The notes beneath the pieces were generated by a model, which worked only from the letters and a program-made list of their open reading frames with translations, searched no databases and was not told the DNA's origin. The position numbers were made by a program, and so were the translations under genes. Shown piece after piece: positions 1 to 5,180 of a stretch of 5,547 nt of DNA (positions within the stretch are counted from its first letter, which is position 1; each line of letters starts with the position of its first letter). Origin of the DNA: CAZAYB01 sp964489215 (lineage in GTDB: Bacteria; Planctomycetota; Phycisphaerae; Sedimentisphaerales; Anaerohalosphaeraceae); the NCBI GenBank assembly GCA_964489215.1, contig CAZAYB010000205.1, positions 1 through 5,547 on the forward strand. The letters are read 5' to 3'.

Positions 1-198
1 CCTGCATATCGCCTCGGTAACTTTAGGATGGCAGTGACCTATTCCGCTTACCGCCCAGCCCGGAAACATATCAAGTATCTGATTACCTTCAATGTCATAT
101 ATATAGTTGCCTTCGCCCTTAACTATAGTTTTATTAACCCTGCCGTAATTGGCGATAACATACTTCTCAAAAATATCCGTAACTTCTTTCTGATCCAT
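1..198 (-). CDS. argD: acetylornithine aminotransferase, N-terminal part (cut by the left window edge)
   Basis: This is the first 66 codons of a pyridoxal-phosphate aminotransferase that converts N-acetylglutamate semialdehyde to N-acetylornithine in arginine synthesis (cytoplasmic). The translation begins MDQKEVTDIFEKYVIANYGR and continues with an IVKGEGNYIYDIEGNQILD stretch and then FPGWAVSGIGHCHPKV. This is the classic N-terminus of the ArgD branch of class III aminotransferases: the NYGR segment, the G-x-Y-x-x-D-x-x-G-x-x-x-L-D turn and the G-x-HP-V motif. The PLP lysine lies outside the window. The ATG at 198 is preceded by AGGG six bases upstream, a reasonable ribosome binding site. The gene starts 13 bases after argB, so the two are almost surely one operon. 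A succinylornithine or other ornithine-type aminotransferase could look alike in this region, but the argB neighbour makes ArgD the best call. Confidence 0.9.
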   Translation of the reverse strand, partial: MDQKEVTDIFEKYVIANYGRVNKTIVKGEGNYIYDIEGNQILDMFPGWAVSGIGHCHPKVTEAICR

Positions 199-202
199 TT
201 TA

Positions 203-208
203 TTCCCT
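203..208 (-). promoter_or_regulatory. ribosome binding site of argD
   Basis: On the minus strand AGGGAA lies just upstream of the argD ATG (AGGG is six bases from it). It fills the 13-base gap after the argB stop codon, which supports independent but closely linked translation of argD from the argB-argD transcript. Confidence 0.55.
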
Positions 209-211
209 GAA

Positions 212-1087
212 TTATTTAATTATCTGAGTTCCGATTCCCTCTTCGGTATATATCTCCAGCAGCAGAGAATGAGGTATCCGTCCGTCAATGATATGGGCCT
301 TGCTGACACCGCCCTCTATCGCCGTAAGACATGACTCAACCTTAGGCATCATACCCGACGTTATAACCCCCTCTGCCACCATATTGCCTATTTCAGACTC
401 ACTTGCCGTTGAGAGCCTGCTCAAAGGATCATTAACATCCTTCAATATCCCGTGAGTATCGCTTACTACTACAAATTTCTCCGCTTTAACACCTGCCGCA
501 ACTACACCTGCAACACTGTCTGCGTTAATATTCAGCTTGCCCCCGTTCTTATCAATACCTATCGGAGCAATCACAGGTATCACACCCGTAGAACAAAGCT
601 TATTCAAAAGCATACTGTTGACGCCTTTAATCTGACCTACAAGACCCACATCCAGCTTCCTGCCGTTTTCACCCTCAAGCCGTAAAGGCTCACCAAAAAG
701 AACACAGCTGCTAAGCGAATGAAGACCCATTGACTCACATCCCTGCTTATTGATGGACTTGCAAATCGTCTTATTGACCTTATGCACCAGGGTATGCTCA
801 GCAATAGCAAGGGTACGCTCATCGGTATACCTCCTGCCGTGAACCCATACAGGCTCAAGACCAGCCTCTTCCATTGAACGCGTTATAGCCTTGCCCCCAC
901 CGTGAACTATAATTGGCCGCATACCAACCGTTGCCATAAAAACAACATCGTTAAGAAGCTTCTTCTCGAGCTCATCATCATCCAGAACGCTTCCGCCGAG
1001 CTTAACCACAATAGTCTTGCCCTTGAATCGGCGAATATACTCCATCGCCTCTATAAGTGCCTTAGCCTTTTCTATTGCCTTTTCCAT
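212..1087 (-). CDS. argB: N-acetylglutamate kinase, probably arginine-inhibited type
   Basis: ArgB phosphorylates N-acetyl-L-glutamate with ATP, the second step of arginine synthesis, in the cytoplasm. From the ATG at 1087 it has 291 residues. Visible family motifs are VVKLGGS (about 27-33, phosphate binding), VHGGGK (61-66, substrate loop), KLNINADSVAG (184-194), the GMMPK motif (245-249) and a C-terminal EGIGTQI (283-289). Short 258-residue enzymes such as that of E. coli start close to the KLGG strand. This one has about 22 extra residues forming a charged helix (EKAIEKAKALIEAMEYIRR). In known NAGKs this extension goes with hexamer formation and feedback inhibition by arginine, and the C-terminal H-S-L-L-L-E plus G-I-G-T region fits the arginine site; both are inference here. 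A TTG five codons upstream (1102) is also in frame. The ATG is preferred, although neither start has a clear Shine-Dalgarno sequence. The gene lies 150 bases after tRNA-Thr with no obvious promoter or terminator between, so read-through from the tRNA promoter is possible. Confidence 0.95.
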   Translation of the reverse strand: MEKAIEKAKALIEAMEYIRRFKGKTIVVKLGGSVLDDDELEKKLLNDVVFMATVGMRPIIVHGGGKAITRSMEEAGLEPVWVHGRRYTDERTLAIAEHTLVHKVNKTICKSINKQGCESMGLHSLSSCVLFGEPLRLEGENGRKLDVGLVGQIKGVNSMLLNKLCSTGVIPVIAPIGIDKNGGKLNINADSVAGVVAAGVKAEKFVVVSDTHGILKDVNDPLSRLSTASESEIGNMVAEGVITSGMMPKVESCLTAIEGGVSKAHIIDGRIPHSLLLEIYTEEGIGTQIIK

Positions 1088-1237
1088 TATTATTTTGCCC
1101 AAACTAAAACAAAATCCAGATTAAATGATGACCAGCTGCTTTCTTATTGCCCGTTGCTGACATATTCAGAGAAGTACTTACTGTAATGAATCGCGCCCGG
1201 CCAAAATGTTATCTCCCTGCTTGCAATAAAAAGCAAA

Positions 1238-1309
1238 AGCCAACGGAGGGAATCGAACCCTCAACCGCTGGTTTACAAAACCAGTGCTCTACCGTTGAGC
1301 TACGTTGGC
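1238..1309 (-). tRNA. tRNA-Thr, anticodon UGU
   Basis: The minus strand folds into a complete 72-nt cloverleaf. The acceptor stem GCCAACG pairs perfectly with CGTTGGC. The D arm is GCTC/GAGC with an AACGGTA loop. The anticodon stem CTGGT/ACCAG encloses the loop TTTGTAA, giving anticodon TGT, which reads ACA and other threonine codons. A five-base variable loop follows, and the T arm is GAGGG-TTCGATT-CCCTC. The discriminator base is T. The 3' CCA is not encoded (TTTTGC follows the discriminator region), so it must be added by tRNA nucleotidyltransferase. A promoter with a perfect -10 box lies about 45 bases upstream. argB follows on the same strand. Confidence 0.97.
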
Positions 1310-1353
1310 AAAAACCGTGAGGATCAAAACACTCCCCGACCGGAAAACAGATT

Positions 1354-1381
1354 ATTATAAGGAACAATTACACTCAATCAA
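1354..1381 (-). promoter_or_regulatory. sigma70-type promoter of tRNA-Thr
   Basis: Reading the minus strand, TTGATT (1381-1376) is followed after 16 bases by a perfect TATAAT (1359-1354). Transcription would start near 1347, giving a leader of about 38 nt before the mature tRNA 5' end. The strength of the match and its position suit a tRNA gene. Because no clear promoter or terminator is seen between the tRNA and argB, it may also feed argB-argD (inference). Confidence 0.75.
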
Positions 1382-1433
1382 GAAAAAATTTCGCTTTAAG
1401 AAATGTTTTATACCGCAGACCCTTAAAAATCAG

Positions 1434-1550
1434 GGCCTAAGGCCAAGGCCGGTCATTGATGTTAAGCGAATCTTTTGAACCCGTTAGCATTAAACCAGCA
1501 AATCCAAAGCCCTTCGAAACCGAAACGGGCACAAGATAAGCACTGCTCAT
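1434..1550. other. structured spacer: hairpins and two tiny opposing ORFs
   Basis: This stretch lies between the small membrane-protein gene and tRNA-Thr. At 1509-1530 there is a hairpin made of GCCC, TTCG, loop AAAC, CGAA, a two-base bulge and GGGC. At 1434-1444 there is the perfect palindrome GGCCTAAGGCC, which on the minus strand is soon followed by TTTTT. Either could help to end transcription of the upstream minus-strand gene, but the T-tracts are weak. Two tiny ORFs also lie here: minus 1550-1437 (37 residues, ending NDRPWP) and plus 1459-1539 (26 residues, starting MLSESFEP). Neither has a ribosome binding site. I treat the region as noncoding. Confidence 0.3.
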
Positions 1551-1572
1551 CAAAAACACAAAATTTAAGCCC

Positions 1573-1800
1573 CTATATCTTACCCTCAAGATATTTCTCA
1601 ATTACCTGCATCTGATCATCCTGCTTTTCCTTTGCTCTGTCTGTTTTTTCAACCTGGCCGTTCAAAGGCAAAACCACGATATTTGGCTTTTGAGGGACCA
1701 GCCTCGCACACCAGTATCCGCTCAGAAGCCCAAATGCAAATGTACCGATAACAATCAAAATACCTACAAGATAAAGATCCTTCAATGAGTACTTATTCAT
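1573..1800 (-). CDS. small single-pass membrane protein of unknown function
   Basis: A 75-residue protein that I do not recognise. It starts MNKYSLKDLYLVGILIVIGT and has one hydrophobic segment at about residues 9-31, which should be a membrane helix. A short proline-containing stretch (VPQKPNIVVLPLNG) follows, then a strongly charged tail (about 50-75, rich in K, E, D and Q) likely to be a helix or coiled coil. The chosen ATG at 1800 has GGAG seven bases upstream. In-frame GTG and ATG codons at 1857 and 1854 would add about 19 residues but have no comparable ribosome binding site. A near-consensus promoter lies upstream, giving a leader of about 110 nt. With so little sequence, a membrane anchor or small accessory subunit is all that can be suggested. 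Reality of the gene is supported by the promoter, the ribosome binding site and the helix-plus-tail design. Confidence 0.65.
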   Translation of the reverse strand: MNKYSLKDLYLVGILIVIGTFAFGLLSGYWCARLVPQKPNIVVLPLNGQVEKTDRAKEKQDDQMQVIEKYLEGKI

Positions 1801-1807
1801 TTTCCCG

Positions 1808-1811
1808 CTCC
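1808..1811 (-). promoter_or_regulatory. ribosome binding site deciding the start of the 75-residue membrane protein
   Basis: GGAG on the minus strand sits seven bases before the ATG at 1800. It favours this start over the longer GTG/ATG alternatives at 1857 and 1854. Confidence 0.55.
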
Positions 1812-1916
1812 GAAAAAAGGCTCGAAAACATACTTCCCTGCTGATTTCCCCCATCACATAAATTGCGATGCTTAAAGGAATAACGACCCAATCCGTCGGG
1901 CATAAGTAATAAACCC

Positions 1917-1945
1917 ATTATATCCGTTTACTTTAAAAAAGTCAA
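1917..1945 (-). promoter_or_regulatory. near-consensus sigma70-type promoter for the small membrane protein
   Basis: On the minus strand TTGACT (1945-1940) is separated by exactly 17 bases from a perfect TATAAT (1922-1917). The start of transcription would be near 1910, about 110 nt before the ATG at 1800. It diverges from the pseudopilin promoter about 60 bases to the right. Confidence 0.8.
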
Positions 1946-2005
1946 CCCCGACATGCCGTTCTCACATCTCATTTCTGACCGTAAGCGCCTGCTTCCGATA
2001 ATATC

Positions 2006-2034
2006 TTGACAATAAACCCCAAAAACCATAATAT
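2006..2034 (+). promoter_or_regulatory. candidate promoter of the pseudopilin gene
   Basis: A perfect TTGACA (2006-2011) is followed after 17 bases by TAATAT (2029-2034). An alternative -10, CATAAT at 2027, matches better but with a 15-base spacer. Transcription would begin near 2041, leaving about 50 nt of leader before the ATG at 2092. Confidence 0.55.
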
Positions 2035-2091
2035 GCCCCGCCGGCAAACGTAAAAATATTCTGTAATTTGATAAATAAAGTCGTATTATAA

Positions 2092-2784
2092 ATGAATAAA
2101 ACCAGACCAGCCTTTACCTTAATAGAGCTTCTTGTCGTAATTGCCGTCATTGCCCTTTTGCTCACTATTCTCCTGCCCTCCCTCAAGAAAAGCAAATCAA
2201 TTGCAAAAAAGATCATCTGCCAGTCAAACCTCCGGCAGATAGACCTCGCCGTCGCCTTGTACATCCAGGACAATAAAAATCACTACCCCTGTGCACAAGA
2301 CCCGCTGCCCTCTGGAAACTGGCTCTGGATGGGCAGGGGCTTTAAGCACTTTCTGAAGCCATATTTATCAGCAGATATAAATACTCAAAACCCTTCAGTT
2401 CTGTGGTGCCCGGCAGACCAGCAGGGACAAAAAAAATATGAATCCACAAGCTATGCCTATTCGATGGCATTTTACCACTCACCCGAACAGATAAACCAGA
2501 TGACCGCAGTCCCAAACCAGTACTCAGATCCCGTATCTGCTGTTTGCCAAAAAAACACTGCCCTGAAAAATCCATCCTCGAAAATACTGATCGGTGAATG
2601 GACCAGCAACCACCTTCCCGTAAAATCGGCAGATACTGGATGGTGGTGTCCATACGGAGCAAGAAATTTCCTCATTTCAGACTCATCCGTCGCATTCATA
2701 CAGGCAAAAGACATTGAACCGGCAAACGATGGAAATCCAAACCCAAACGTTACTATAGACGGAATAAAAGGAAGAGACTTATAA
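2092..2784 (+). CDS. type II secretion/pilin-like pseudopilin with prepilin N-terminal methylation motif
   Basis: A 230-residue pseudopilin. It starts MNKTRPAFTLIELLVVIAVI: a short basic leader, then the cleavage site before F8, Glu at +5 (E12) and a hydrophobic helix at about 8-28. Prepilin peptidase should cut and methylate it, leaving the globular part outside the inner membrane. After the helix come C43-x-SNLRQI (to about 50), NKNHYP (61-66), WCPAD (105-109), a SYAYSMAFY strand (120-128) and a terminal ARNFLISDSSVAFI (190-203). These are the landmarks of the large pseudopilin-like families of Planctomycetes and Lentisphaerae. Two departures are seen: the residue before the cleavage site is Ala (A7) rather than the usual Gly, and the terminal DG is DS (197-198). 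No secretion genes adjoin it, so its partner machine is unknown. There is no clear Shine-Dalgarno sequence, but a candidate promoter lies upstream and the ATG sits exactly at the expected leader start. Confidence 0.88.
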   Translation: MNKTRPAFTLIELLVVIAVIALLLTILLPSLKKSKSIAKKIICQSNLRQIDLAVALYIQDNKNHYPCAQDPLPSGNWLWMGRGFKHFLKPYLSADINTQNPSVLWCPADQQGQKKYESTSYAYSMAFYHSPEQINQMTAVPNQYSDPVSAVCQKNTALKNPSSKILIGEWTSNHLPVKSADTGWWCPYGARNFLISDSSVAFIQAKDIEPANDGNPNPNVTIDGIKGRDL

Positions 2785-2894
2785 AAAGTTACAGCTCTTA
2801 AAATACCCAAAAATCATAAAAACCTAACTTCAATTTAGTATTTCTTTAAAGATAACCCATTAATATCTCCGCGATAATATAAATAATAAATCAC

Positions 2895-2899
2895 GGAGG
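2895..2899 (+). promoter_or_regulatory. strong ribosome binding site of the 115-residue orphan
   Basis: GGAGG five bases before the ATG at 2905 is the strongest Shine-Dalgarno match in the window. It is the main reason to accept the following unknown ORF as a gene. Confidence 0.75.
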
Positions 2900-2904
2900 T
2901 AAAT

Positions 2905-3252
2905 ATGAAATACGCAAGAATAGTACCATTTGAAAAGCTTGTTACCGAATTCAAAAACAAAACCTTTAACCAGATAATTACAATACTCTCAAATTCGCCC
3001 TCACAGGAAAACAAATTCACTCCTGCCTCTGCCGATATGATTCACGCAACTGATATAATTTATCGTTACAAAAAAACATATTGGCTGGTTAACTGGCCCT
3101 CAAACTGCCCAAAAAACCTAATAAACCCTTCCAGAGACTGCACATACCTTGCCGATTCTCTTAGAGACGCTGTAAGATTAAGCCCAAACGCCGAATTGCC
3201 CCTCGAATATGGAAATGATTTTTCTGTTCCGGATATTGACGATAATTTCTGA
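2905..3252 (+). CDS. hypothetical protein, 115 residues
   Basis: I do not recognise this protein. It starts MKYARIVPFEKLVTEFKNKT and ends PDIDDNF. It has no signal peptide and no membrane helix. The first third looks helical (FEKLVTEFKNKTFNQIITIL). The middle holds an aromatic stretch, YRYKKTYWLVNWPSNCP (about 53-69), with Cys 68 and, further on, Cys 78. A second helix (YLADSLRDAVRL, about 80-92) precedes an acidic tail. It is likely a small soluble cytoplasmic protein. The coding case rests on the GGAGG ribosome binding site, a plausible amino-acid composition and the absence of a better ORF on either strand. It lies 120 bases after the pseudopilin on the same strand. No clear terminator separates them, so it could share that transcript or use an A/T-rich promoter just upstream. 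Confidence 0.65.
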   Translation: MKYARIVPFEKLVTEFKNKTFNQIITILSNSPSQENKFTPASADMIHATDIIYRYKKTYWLVNWPSNCPKNLINPSRDCTYLADSLRDAVRLSPNAELPLEYGNDFSVPDIDDNF

Positions 3253-3369
3253 AAACAGAAACACTGAAAAATATAAATCTAATAATTCACTTATAACAAG
3301 CTTACAAACCCCAGCTATCCTCAAAACATAAAGGATAAAATTACCGAGGAAGGTGATTGTTGAATAACA

Positions 3370-3407
3370 GGGATGTTCCAGCATCGCTTTGCGGAGCATC
3401 CCGCTCC
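3370..3407 (-). repeat. REP-like hairpin with adjacent GGAG
   Basis: GGGATGTTCC (3370-3379) and GGAGCATCCC (3393-3402) pair over 10 bp with a single G-T wobble around a 13-base loop. Read on the minus strand, the stem is preceded by GGAG plus one base (3407-3403). This recalls REP palindromes, which have a GTAG or GGAG tetranucleotide next to an imperfect hairpin. An alternative short hairpin, GGAGC/GCTCC (3393-3407), followed by TTTAT on the plus strand, could act as a weak terminator for the 115-residue gene. Copy number in the genome cannot be judged here. Confidence 0.35.
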
Positions 3408-3482
3408 TTTATACTCCCCATCCACATTTTCATAGCTCAAGTGCCTTCTCCGCCAATGAATTCTTATCGGTGCCCCCAAAGT

Positions 3483-3511
3483 TTGACTCCAAACCCTCTT
3501 TCCTGTAGAAT
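3483..3511 (+). promoter_or_regulatory. sigma70-type promoter of the aroK-aroC fusion gene
   Basis: TTGACT (3483-3488), then 17 bases, then TAGAAT (3506-3511), each one mismatch from consensus at ideal spacing. The start would be near 3518, leaving about 40 nt of leader. The short leader leaves no room for an attenuator, and the hairpin at 3370-3407 lies upstream of it. Confidence 0.75.
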
Positions 3512-3546
3512 ACCGCTGAAGATATGCGTTAATGATAAATTATTCT

Positions 3547-3551
3547 AAGGA
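3547..3551 (+). promoter_or_regulatory. ribosome binding site of the fusion gene
   Basis: AAGGA seven bases before the ATG at 3559 fixes the start of the kinase domain immediately before its first beta strand and P-loop. Confidence 0.65.
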
Positions 3552-3558
3552 CCAATAA

Positions 3559-5175
3559 ATGAAAATTGTAATCGCCGGACCAAAAGGTGCCGGAAAAACC
3601 ACTGTTGGTAATGAGCTGTCAAAGCTGATAGGCCTGGAAGCAGTCGAAACAGATATACTCGTTGAAGAGGAATACGAAAAAAAAACGGGCAGCAAAAAAT
3701 CATGCCGGCAGATTTATACCGACCACGGAAACGAATACTTCAGAAACCTCGAAAAACAGGTCGCTGCGGATACTTTCGATATGGACTGGAAACTCGTAAT
3801 AACCGGAGGTTCAATTCTGCTTTCCCCCCATAACAGATTGCCCCTTAGAAATAATGCAATTATTGTTTACCTGAAAACCGACCCCCGCGTCGCATGGCAA
3901 AGAGCAACCGCAAACGGAATTCCGCCATGGCTCGATGGACCTGATGGTAAAGAAAAATTTAACAAAGAACTCACCTATAGAAACGAGGTCATAGAACCAT
4001 ACGCTGACCTGGTCCTGGATTCAACCGAGGATAACCCCAGGCTGCTCGCTGAAAACATACAGGATCTGCTCACCGAAGAACTGTCCGTAAGAAGCACCGC
4101 AGCAAACACCTACGGCCAGATTATACGGGTTACCACATTCGGTGAAAGCCACGGACCTGCAATAGGAGCAGTGCTCGATGGCATAAGACCCGGACTGGAT
4201 TTCGACCTCGAACAAATTCAGATACAGATGAACAGAAGAAGGCCGGGCCAAAGCGACGTAACTACTCCGCGTTCTGAAAAGGACCGTGTTCATGTGCTTT
4301 CCGGAGTCTTCGAAAATAAAACAACCGGAGCCCCGATTGCTCTTGTCGTTTACAATAAGGACCAGGACTCCTCCAAATATGAAGGAATAAAGGACCTATT
4401 CAGACCGGGACACGCTGATTTTACTTACTACAAAAAATACGGAATAAGAGACCACCGCGGGGGGGGAAGGTCATCCGGCAGAGAAACTGCCTCAAGGGTA
4501 ATGGCAGGGGCGGTTGCAAAACAGATTATCGAAAAAAAGGGCGTAAAAATTATCGCTCACGCAATAGAAGTTGCAGGCGTAAAAGCCCAAAAATGCGACC
4601 ACAGCCAAATTGAAAAAAACCCCGTAAGATGCGCAGACCCAGCAGCCGCAAAGTTAATGGAACAAAAAATCATCGATGCAAAAGATGATAACGATTCTGT
4701 AGGAGGTATAATAAAACTTGAAATACTCAATCTGCCCCCCGGCCTGGGAGACCCCGTATTCGATAAACTCGATGCCAGAATTACAAGGGCAATAATGACA
4801 CTCGGAGCGGTAAAGGCAATAGAAATTGGCGCAGGATTTGAGCTTGCAAAAATGAAAGGCTCACAGTCCAACGACCAGATGTCGGAAAATGGGTTCCTCT
4901 CAAATAACGCAGGCGGAATTTCCGGAGGAATATCAACAGGTCAGCCCGTACAAATAAAAATAGGAGTAAAGCCGACCGCCTCTATTGCAAAACCGCAGAA
5001 AACAATCAACCTTGATAAAAAAAATAAACCTATAGAAACACACGGCCGACACGACCCCTGCATCATACCAAGAGTAATACCGGTAATTGAAAATATGACT
5101 GCACTTGCTCTTCTAGATGCATGGTGCGTCCAGGAAAAACTAAGACCGGACTGGAAGGATTCCGCAAACAAATGA
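3559..5175 (+). CDS. fused shikimate kinase-like domain and chorismate synthase
   Basis: One 538-residue frame joins two shikimate-pathway domains. Residues 1 to about 172 are a shikimate-kinase-type P-loop kinase (ATP + shikimate to shikimate 3-phosphate): Walker A GPKGAGKT (7-14), ETD (30-32), YFR (60-62) with E65, TGGS (82-85), the lid region GIPPWLDGPD (120-129) and R141. Residues from about 183 to 532 are a complete chorismate synthase, which turns EPSP into chorismate using reduced FMN: TTFGESHG (192-199), RPGQSDVTTPR (228-238), RPGHADF (282-288), DHRGGGRSSGRET (298-310), SNNAGGISGGISTG (448-461) and GRHDPCIIPR (496-505). This domain is near the usual 350-residue length. It opens with ANTYG, matching a normal AroC start without its Met, and the linker is only about 10 residues. 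I see no stop, frameshift or internal start at the junction. The AroC assignment is firm. The kinase half is the right family, but its lid lacks the usual RPL arginine. Confidence 0.93.
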   Translation: MKIVIAGPKGAGKTTVGNELSKLIGLEAVETDILVEEEYEKKTGSKKSCRQIYTDHGNEYFRNLEKQVAADTFDMDWKLVITGGSILLSPHNRLPLRNNAIIVYLKTDPRVAWQRATANGIPPWLDGPDGKEKFNKELTYRNEVIEPYADLVLDSTEDNPRLLAENIQDLLTEELSVRSTAANTYGQIIRVTTFGESHGPAIGAVLDGIRPGLDFDLEQIQIQMNRRRPGQSDVTTPRSEKDRVHVLSGVFENKTTGAPIALVVYNKDQDSSKYEGIKDLFRPGHADFTYYKKYGIRDHRGGGRSSGRETASRVMAGAVAKQIIEKKGVKIIAHAIEVAGVKAQKCDHSQIEKNPVRCADPAAAKLMEQKIIDAKDDNDSVGGIIKLEILNLPPGLGDPVFDKLDARITRAIMTLGAVKAIEIGAGFELAKMKGSQSNDQMSENGFLSNNAGGISGGISTGQPVQIKIGVKPTASIAKPQKTINLDKKNKPIETHGRHDPCIIPRVIPVIENMTALALLDAWCVQEKLRPDWKDSANK

Positions 5176-5180
5176 CATCG

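Larger units (their letters stand above)
3253..3558. other. 306-base spacer without a convincing gene
   Basis: Between the 115-residue gene and the aroK-aroC fusion. It contains a 6-bp inverted repeat TATCCT/AGGATA (3316-3337), a Shine-Dalgarno-like GAGGAAGG (3346-3353) with no convincing gene behind it, a 10-bp hairpin (3370-3402) and a strong promoter (3483-3511). From about 3370 the base composition is more G+C rich than the A/T-rich stretch before it. An open frame with TTG start (3357-3548, 63 codons) has a proline/serine/cysteine-rich product and is not accepted. Confidence 0.6.

Noticed and set aside
1088..1102. TTG start five codons upstream of the argB ATG.
   Set aside because: There is no better ribosome binding site and the added residues (MGKII) are not part of the family's N-terminal helix; the ATG at 1087 is preferred.
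902..1186. 94-codon plus-strand frame opposite argB.
   Set aside because: It is mostly antisense to the well-supported argB gene, and its product resembles no protein.
1801..1857. Longer form of the small membrane protein starting at GTG 1857 or ATG 1854.
   Set aside because: The ATG at 1800 has GGAG at proper spacing; the extra 19 residues are unremarkable and place a Cys/Arg-rich stretch ahead of the membrane helix.
1962..2273. 103-codon minus-strand frame across the pseudopilin start.
   Set aside because: It is the antisense shadow of the pseudopilin and its promoter region, with no ribosome binding site support.
2835..3020. 61-codon minus-strand frame with a hydrophobic stretch, opposite the 115-residue gene; briefly considered as an antisense toxin-like peptide.
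   Set aside because: It overlaps a gene with a strong ribosome binding site, and its hydrophobicity comes from the A/T-rich complement of that region.
3373..3435. A 20-residue ORF starting MFQHRFAEH with several Phe/Tyr codons next to alternative hairpins, suggesting an aromatic leader-peptide attenuator for the fusion gene.
   Set aside because: The best promoter for the fusion gene (3483-3511) lies downstream of it, the aromatic codons are not clustered as in true leader peptides, and no terminator with a T-tract follows.
3357..3548. A 63-codon TTG-start frame with a Shine-Dalgarno-like GAGGAAGG, ending just before the fusion gene.
   Set aside because: The product is rich in Pro, Ser and Cys with no recognisable pattern, and a strong promoter and a hairpin sit inside the frame; more likely noncoding spacer.
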